Below, piece after piece: positions 57,851-64,000 of a stretch of DNA of 64,000 bases. This DNA comes from Spinacia oleracea (taxonomy: Eukaryota > Streptophyta > Magnoliopsida > Caryophyllales > Amaranthaceae), in NCBI RefSeq assembly GCF_020520425.1, contig NC_079492.1, positions 143,437,861-143,501,860 on the forward strand, written 5' to 3'. The notes below the pieces were generated by a model, which saw only the letters and a list, made by a program, of their open reading frames with translations, made no database searches and had not been told where the DNA came from. The position numbers and the translations under genes were made by a program. The number at the start of each line of letters is the position of its first letter. Positions within the stretch are counted from its first letter, which is position 1.

Positions 57851-60800
57851 CTGCACAGAATGATGTCAAAACCAGACAAACAGCATGGCAGGAGACAAAA
57901 GCAGCAGCTCCAGCAACTCCAATAAACTGCAACCGCAACATCCTACAGCATCATCACAATAGAAGACCTGCTATCCTTCCTTCAGCTCGGTAAACCAGTC
58001 AATATCATCTTCTTTCCACTTATCATTAATCATCCCTTGCACTCTCAAACAAACATAATGCTTCACCAACTTCACTAGTTGATCAGCCAAAATAACAACC
58101 TGGTTCCAGTACGTATGGTTCCTAGCTTGCAATATGTGATAAACACGCGCAGTCAGCGTAGTGAGCTGTAATTCCTGGCCCATTTTTTCCAACAGAACTG
58201 TAAGGCATCACCATTAGCAGCTAGCCCTAATACCTAACCAATCGCAAATCATAAGAGGCAGCTACCCTAGTAATAATACCAGCAGCCACTAATCTATCCC
58301 TTGTTCGTAACTTGCCCATGGCTGCAAGCCAAGCAACAACAGAATGCTTAGGAATATTATACCTGTTCCAAACCCATCGACGCCATTGGACTTTTTCCTG
58401 CTCTCCTTTAATCCATTAAGTGCATGCTTGGATTAGGTGTAATGGATTAGGGGGGTAATAAAAGTCAAACCACCTTAAATAAAGGATAATGAAGGTGAAT
58501 TGAGGTGGTTGCAAGGAGGGTGGTGTGGTGGTATTGTGATGAGAAGTTGTGGTAGTGGTGGTGTTGTGAGGAGAAGGAAGAAAGGGGGAAGTTATTACCC
58601 CCCTAATGAGGGTAATAATCACCCTAGTGGGATGGTGGGTAGCTATTCCCCCCATAATGAGGGCATTTGTTCCCCCTTTTTCCCTTTATTTTCTTCTTGC
58701 CAACACTAGCTTGTTCTCTTTGCCACCACTTCATCCCCTCATCATCACCTTCAATTACCTTGTTATTTTTAGTTTGACTTTTGTTACCCCCTTAATACAC
58801 TACCTTCAATCCAAGCATGCCCTAATAGAGAATAGAAGTAGAGAGACTACTCCCCACATTGCACCACCCGTGAAGTAAGAAGCCATTCTTTAGCTCATCC
58901 TTAACTTTACAAATACTTTCCCAGCTCCAGCTAGCCTCCCTAGGTGGGATATAATTCCACCAATTATGTCCCTTTATATAGACACAATGAACCCATTTGA
59001 CCCACAAAGTATCTGCCTTCATTGCAACTTGCCAAATATACCGTCCCTGAGCAGCCAGGTTCCAAGAAAGACAATCTATGACCCCCAAACCACCATACTT
59101 CTTGGGTTTACAAACCCAGTCCCAAGAAATGGGAGGAGAACTAGTCAAAAACGACTTACCATCCCACAAGAAAGCTCTAATAATTGACTAATCTTGGCTA
59201 GGATAGATTTAGGAAGAAGAAAGACTTGTGCCCAATAAGTATGAATACTCATTAGAACTGAATTAACTAGGACAACCCTAGCAGCATATGATAAATTTCT
59301 ACTGCTCCAACAAGAAATTCTACCAGTAATTTTATCCACCAATACATCACAGTCAGCTACGAACAGTCTCTTGGAATTTAAAGGTACCCCAAGATATCGA
59401 AAAGGGAAAGAGCCTTTCACAAACCCTGTTTCCAGCAGAATATTCAGTTGAACAGTTTCAGAGACATTACCAAAATAAATTGCAGTTTTCTCATTGTTAG
59501 CCATCAAGCCCGAACATTTAGCAAACATCTTCAAAGCTTTCTAATAAGCCTAACTGACTGAGCATCGCCATTGGAGAACAGCATGAGATCATTTGCAAAA
59601 ACTAGATGATTCAAACTTAAACCCTTGCATCGATAATAAAATTTTAAAAAATTAGAATTACCAATCCTTCTCATGATCCTGGCCAGAAACTCCATCGCAA
59701 TAACAAACAACAAAGGAGATAAAGGGTCGCCTTGCCGTATACCTCTCTTCCCCTTGAAGAAACCATGAAGCCCCCATAGATAGAAAGAGAATAGGTAGGA
59801 GTTGAAATACACTGCATCACCCAATTAATGAACCTGGTAGGAAAACACAATGCTTGTAGCATCTCCTTAATAAAATCCCAACAAATAGTGCACCTGGCTG
59901 GCTTACCCTTACATTTATACTGCTTCAGAATATTCCGACACACCAAAATATTGTGCATGATTGATCTTCCCGCTACAAAAGCACCCTGTACCTCATCCAC
60001 CAAATACGGGAGAACAATTTTCAGTCGTTTACATAACATTTTATTATCTTGTACACAATATTACAGCAAGCAATAGATCTGAATTGAGTTACCATTTCAG
60101 GATTCTCAACTTTAGGAATCAGGGTAAGAGTTGTAGTATTAATTTGTTTCAACATTTTACCAGAAGTAAAAAACTGCAGAACAGCCTCGGTGATATCTTT
60201 GCCAACACAATCCCAAGATTCCTTAAAGAACCTACTTGTATAACCGTCCGGACCTGGAGACTTCAATTCATTTATCTCCCATAAAGCATTGTTGACATCC
60301 TCGGCTCTAAAAGGAGCACACATATCAAGTTGTTGTTGCTGAGATAAAACAGGTCCTGAATTAACAATGTCACTATTAATACTCTTCCTGTTCTGCATCT
60401 CCATCCCCAATAAACCAACATAATATTCTTCAAACGCAGCCACCACTTCCTTAGGATCATTTATCCGAACACCCTGTGAGTTCTGAATTTGATACACATT
60501 ATTGCGGATTCTTCTCTTTTTAATGCAAGCATGAAAATAAGAGGAATTAGCATCCCCCATTTGAAACCAAGGTGACTTAGCTTTTTGTTTAAGAAAGCTC
60601 AATCTAGCCTCCTGGGCATTAGTGTAACCCTAGCCACTTTCTCCTCATTGATTAATTGTAAACATCTAGGGTTATTCTGGAGAGAAGTTTGAATATCCAA
60701 GCAATGTCAGCAGCAATCTCAACATCAGTGAATCTCTCCATGTTCAACGCCTTCAGAGCCGGCTTTAACATCTTAAGTTTAGTGATGACACTAAACTTTT

Positions 60801-61617
60801 TAGTGCCATTCACCACTGTATTCCAGATGTTTTGAACTTTATCTAGAAAATCAGGGGCACTTGTCCACATATTAAAGAATCTAAACGGTTTCCTTCCACC
60901 ACTAGCATCATTAAACAAGCTAACAACACAAGGACAATGATCATAGTCACCCTCAGGGCTGAAATGACTTACAGCATGAGGAAATAAGTCAATCCAAGCT
61001 GAGTTGATGAGACATCTGTCAATCTTTGAGCAAACGCGAGCACCACCTTCTTGCTTATTATTCCAAGTGAAAAACGAACCAGAAGTAGCCATATCTACGA
61101 GCTCAAAATCCCCAAGGCAATCTCTAAACTTCTCCACTTCATTCAGTGTCACTGGAGAACCAATTCTACCAGTCAAGTTCAACACATTATTGAAATCTCC
61201 ACCAACCATCCACGCACCAGTTATCGTACTCTTAATCAACCTCAAATCATCCCATAGCCTAAGTCGAAGCGCAGGGTCATTGAGACCATACACCATAGTA
61301 TAAGAAAAAGCATTACCAGTAGCTTTATGAGCCACTGATAAGTGAATGAACTGATATCCTAGAACTTCTGGAGTAACTTGGAAAATGGCAGCTAACCAAA
61401 TTACCCAAATTCTTCCCCCATTATGTTTACTGTAATTTGAAGTAACACACCATCCATCACCTAAACCAGGAAAAGCCTTATGGAAATTAACAGCTTTTAC
61501 TCTGCTTTCTAGAAGCCCAAATAACCCGATATTATAGTGATTCAAGAACCACTTAATGTCATTCTGCTTCACAGGTTTATTTAGACCTCTAACATTCCTG
61601 AAACCACATCTATCCAA
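57850..61617 (-). mobile_element. Near full-length ORF2 of an L1-type LINE, decayed
   Basis: ORF2 opens with an endonuclease (61617-60652) showing NVRGLNKPVKQND, LLESRV, GGDFNNVL and YDHCP, i.e. the metal and catalytic residues. The reverse transcriptase follows (60602-59145) with ELKSPGPDGY, RSIACCNIVYKII and GIRQGDPLSPLLFVIAMEFL. The catalytic box reads FAND instead of FADD, which should kill polymerase activity. Later parts are PKKYGGLGVIDCLSWNLAAQ (58822-59169) and a zinc-binding tail near 57970-58400. Frameshifts break it into six pieces and a Tourist MITE sits at 58420-58822. Its 3' end near 57850 lacks a clear tail. Confidence 0.88.
58420..58822. mobile_element. Tourist (PIF/Harbinger) MITE inserted in the LINE
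   Basis: TAA is on both sides (58417-58419, 58823-58825). The terminal repeats are GTGCATGCTTGGATT and AATCCAAGCATGCCC, followed by long imperfectly inverted GGGGGTAATAAAAGTCAAAC / GTTTGACTTTTGTTACCCCC. It is 403 bp. On either side the LINE reading frame picks up again, which proves the insertion. Confidence 0.9.
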
Positions 61618-62350
61618 GAGGGGGGTGTTGTATGAATGGAGACCAATACTATGTGGTGATTGTGATGGAATGGGGCATACAACCGAGGAGTGTAGATGGA
61701 AGAAATTGGAAGTTCAAAAAGCTAAGAAAGCATGGATAGAGAGAAATAAGAAGCACCTCCAACCAAGACGAAAGGAATGGATACCTAGACAACAACAAGC
61801 ACATGAAATCCATAAGGAAACTAATCCTGGTGGTACAGAAGAAGAAGGTTCTCTGGTTCCTGCTGCCACAAATACTGAAATAAGAGATGGGGTGCATACT
61901 GGGAAGCCAGGGGAGATTTGTGCAATTCATGAGGAAAGGAATACCTTTCTAAAGGGAATCTGCCCAGACTGACAATTAATCATGTCCACTATTTAGTAAC
62001 TTGAGTGACGGAGAATGCAACATTTTGACAACACAGCTGATGTAAACAAAAATGACACAGCAAGAGGCAATCACTAATAGAATGGTCAGGCAATGAGATA
62101 ACTAACATGCAGAATGAGTTATTTCCAGATCAAGTACCACACAACAAGATGAATAATAATGCAAATAGCAATATAAGCATCACCAATGATATTTGCAGTA
62201 CAGCTAGGGAAAGAAACATATACCAGCAAATGAACAGAGACAAATTGTGGATTTCAACAGTGAACTGGAACTGAGACTCATAGAAAAGGTCTGCTATTTG
62301 GGTTATAAGGAACAGAAGTGGAAAAGCATGAATGCAATTACAAAAATTCA
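61618..62350 (+). mobile_element. Inverted 5' part of the LINE: ORF1 zinc-knuckle segment
   Basis: Directly behind the minus-strand ORF2 start, the plus strand encodes YEWRPILCGDCDGMGHTTEE, a C-x2-C-x4-H-x4-C knuckle typical of plant L1 ORF1, followed by a charged tail (KKLEVQKAKKAWIERNKKHL). A further open stretch at 62109-62274 (NELFPDQVPHNKMNNNANSN) reads like the ORF1 C-terminus. Orientation is opposite to ORF2, with the ORF1 5' side at the junction, as produced by twin priming. The right limit is approximate. Confidence 0.65.
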
Positions 62351-63418
62351 AAGCAACCTAGGTATATTCCATGGTAAGGTATATACAAGATCCCTGGAAG
62401 CTCAATAAAGAAGAGATCTGACTGATTTAGCCAAGAAAACGTTATGCATTAGGAAACAAAAGAAAACAGGCAGATACTATGTAACTGGAATGTGTGACTC
62501 ATATATGCCAAATCTACGCAACAAGGAAACAATTTGCTACTCAGGACATAAATTTTGCACCCTTACCACTTTAAATGACACCCTCGTCCCAAATAAACGT
62601 CCACATTAGTCTATTTCCCTCTCCAGTCTCTCCATCACATCAATCATTTTTCACTCTATCATAACATTTTCTCTAACTTTTTATTTCTCATCCACTTCCA
62701 ATAATTTATTCATATTTAATAGTAATTCTAAGATATGTGAGAAAGTAAATTTTAATGTGAACTCATAAACTTCTGTCTAATCTATACTTACTCTGCCTCT
62801 GCATGCCAAGATAAAGGTAGCTCGTATCGTGGCCTCCTTAGAATAGCATCTACTCCGTAACCTGTATGACGGTGTTGTCATTCAATACACAAAACCAATT
62901 CCCTAAACCAAACAACAGAAAGGAGAAGCTGCAAATTCCCAGTAGAGAACATTATGTCATAATATCATATTAATCAATCAAAGAATAGATGTCAAAGTTT
63001 TAAAGAACAATGAAATCACAAATGTGATGAAATATGAAAAAATATGAAAAATTCAATTGATTGTTGATACTCGAATTTCAATGAGTTTCCAACTATATGG
63101 TTAATCGGGTAATGGAAATACCAATGTAAATGTATTAAGCTTCCTTGGAAGCACAAAGAAAGTGGATAATTTATGTAATCAATAGGAATGCAAAAAGAAG
63201 TAGCTAAAGGAACTTGTCACCAAAACAAATTAGCAACATCATTGCTAGTTGTGACCAAGCAACTATTTTTCTTTTCCACAAGTGTGAAAAAACTGCAAGA
63301 CGTAGTAAAATTTCTTCTTCCTCATATTATGGCCAGGTCACAGTTTGTATACAAAGAAACAATTTCTAGTCTTTCTTTTGGAGCAATCCTTCACGGCTTG
63401 TACTCCATAATCAAGGTG
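62351..63418. other. 3' flank of the carrier gene, no further gene seen
   Basis: It contains a possible half MITE near 62570-62790 (CACCCTCGTCCCAAATAAAC) without a matching end. The segment nearest 63418 should hold the carrier gene's 3' untranslated region. Confidence 0.35.
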
Positions 63419-64000
63419 TTATGATTTGGCAATAAAACGGTCAACAGCCATATAGTAAGTCCCTACTAGGGCAAATGACGCCAAACCACTCCGAGCCATC
63501 CTTGCAGACATCCCCCGGAATAGAAGATTGCGATCTGACGGGTGCATCCCAGAGAGTCTCTCAAACCAATTCCCAGGGCAGCTCCATTTTAGGGATCTCC
63601 TCTCCATAGACAGATACTTGGGCAGCACAACACACTGAGAGCGGGTTCTGGAGGTGTCAAAACCATGAGAAGCAGCTGCAGCCATTGATCCAGAACATCC
63701 AGCTGCCATGCTAACAAGTAAAGGAGAAAGAGGACCGATTTCATCATTTGTTTCTGGAGGAGCATCCATCCCAACAGCCTTCCAATCAAGCATTGCTAGG
63801 TGCAGAAATTGCCAGCTGCCAAAAAAAATGCCACCAAAAATAGAATCTCGTAGTATTCCTATTCGAAGACCTCTCCACAGGGAACGCCATCCTTCCAGTC
63901 TGACAATATCTTGTGGCCTTCTTACATCAGTGACATCAGGTGGTTTACCAGATCCAGTCATCATCCAAGGATAATTTTTCAAGGCCTCAGCCATGTTATG
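63419..64000 (-). CDS. Mitochondrial carrier family protein, C-terminal exon (partial, 5' end outside window)
   Basis: The minus-strand frame is open from the right edge to a stop at 63419, 193 codons. The ATG at 63994 is preceded by open in-frame codons and is probably internal. Carrier hallmarks: DIVRLEGWRSLWRGLRIG is the R-x-EG-x2-(S/F)-LWRG stretch after a repeat, a membrane helix follows (SIFGGIFFGSWQFLHLAM), the next repeat begins with an altered signature SHGFDTSRTRSQC (normally Px[DE]xx[KR]; proline replaced by glycine), and a second LFRGMSARMARSG stretch leads to the last helix. Such proteins exchange metabolites across the inner mitochondrial membrane. The subgroup resembles an uncharacterised plant carrier with the same QCVVLPKY insert; its substrate is unknown. 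Confidence 0.88.
   Translation of the reverse strand, partial: HNMAEALKNYPWMMTGSGKPPDVTDVRRPQDIVRLEGWRSLWRGLRIGILRDSIFGGIFFGSWQFLHLAMLDWKAVGMDAPPETNDEIGPLSPLLVSMAAGCSGSMAAAASHGFDTSRTRSQCVVLPKYLSMERRSLKWSCPGNWFERLSGMHPSDRNLLFRGMSARMARSGLASFALVGTYYMAVDRFIAKS

Noticed and set aside
58416-58878. ORFs rich in histidine/threonine or glycine
   Set aside because: They lie in the low-complexity middle of the Tourist MITE.
61556-61972. Host zinc-knuckle protein
   Set aside because: The CCHC motif and its surroundings are typical of L1 ORF1 and abut LINE ORF2 directly; no host gene structure is seen.
1-64000. CRISPR array, operons, bacterial-type genes or rRNA
   Set aside because: No regularly spaced identical repeats, no polycistronic layout and no rRNA sequence were seen; gene structures are eukaryotic throughout.

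Overview
The window is nuclear DNA from a flowering plant. The evidence is multi-exon genes with GT/AG introns, plant-only families (CLE peptide, F-box/LRR/FBD, Dabb stress protein), and a very high load of plant-type transposable elements (Stowaway, Tourist/Harbinger, hAT, Mutator, CACTA, Helitron, L1-type LINE, tRNA-derived SINE, solo LTR). The AT-rich intergenic DNA, the recurring 'ctccgta' element ends and the SINE type are compatible with the Amaranthaceae (spinach, quinoa, beet), but this species guess is inference only.

Layout. (1) 1-4356, minus: 5' part of a methyl-CpG-binding-domain gene (MBD13-like); seven coding exons encode three MBDs, each split at the same point, and the gene runs off the left edge. 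(2) 5735-11719, plus, head to head with it: a nine-exon, 279-residue double stress-response A/B-barrel (Dabb, UP3-type) gene whose fifth intron holds a dead antisense LINE, itself split by a 518-bp solo LTR. (3) 11720-26115: a gene-poor transposon field with one small host gene, a CLE peptide precursor at 13786-14049 (minus). It contains two Helitron-like elements, two Mutator-like elements, nested Stowaway elements, a 107-nt near-perfect palindrome, a 410-bp direct repeat bracketing a gene-like scrap and a LINE fragment, a SINE and a LINE RNase H tail. (4) 26116-34559, minus: a complete ten-exon DEAD-box RNA helicase of the RH25/26/31 group (800 residues). (5) 34887-36946: three DNA elements in line (hAT, Helitron, hAT) in front of (6) an intron-less F-box/LRR/FBD gene at 37262-38791, plus. 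(7) 38792-53760: intergenic, with a 1.9-kb CACTA element, several MITEs, a SINE with an 18-bp target duplication and a possible small gene at 50807-51016 for a tandem-repeat peptide, with a TATA box and a good start context. (8) 53760-62350: two decayed minus-strand L1-type LINEs, one with an inverted 5' part, beside a few possible host exons that I cannot identify. (9) 63419-64000, minus: the C-terminal exon of a mitochondrial carrier family gene, cut by the right edge.

The host genes are unrelated single loci (chromatin reader, stress protein, peptide hormone, RNA helicase, ubiquitin-ligase adaptor, organelle transporter); nothing suggests an operon or gene cluster. What is notable is how the transposons are layered into introns and promoters, and two small peptide genes that a routine annotation could miss.
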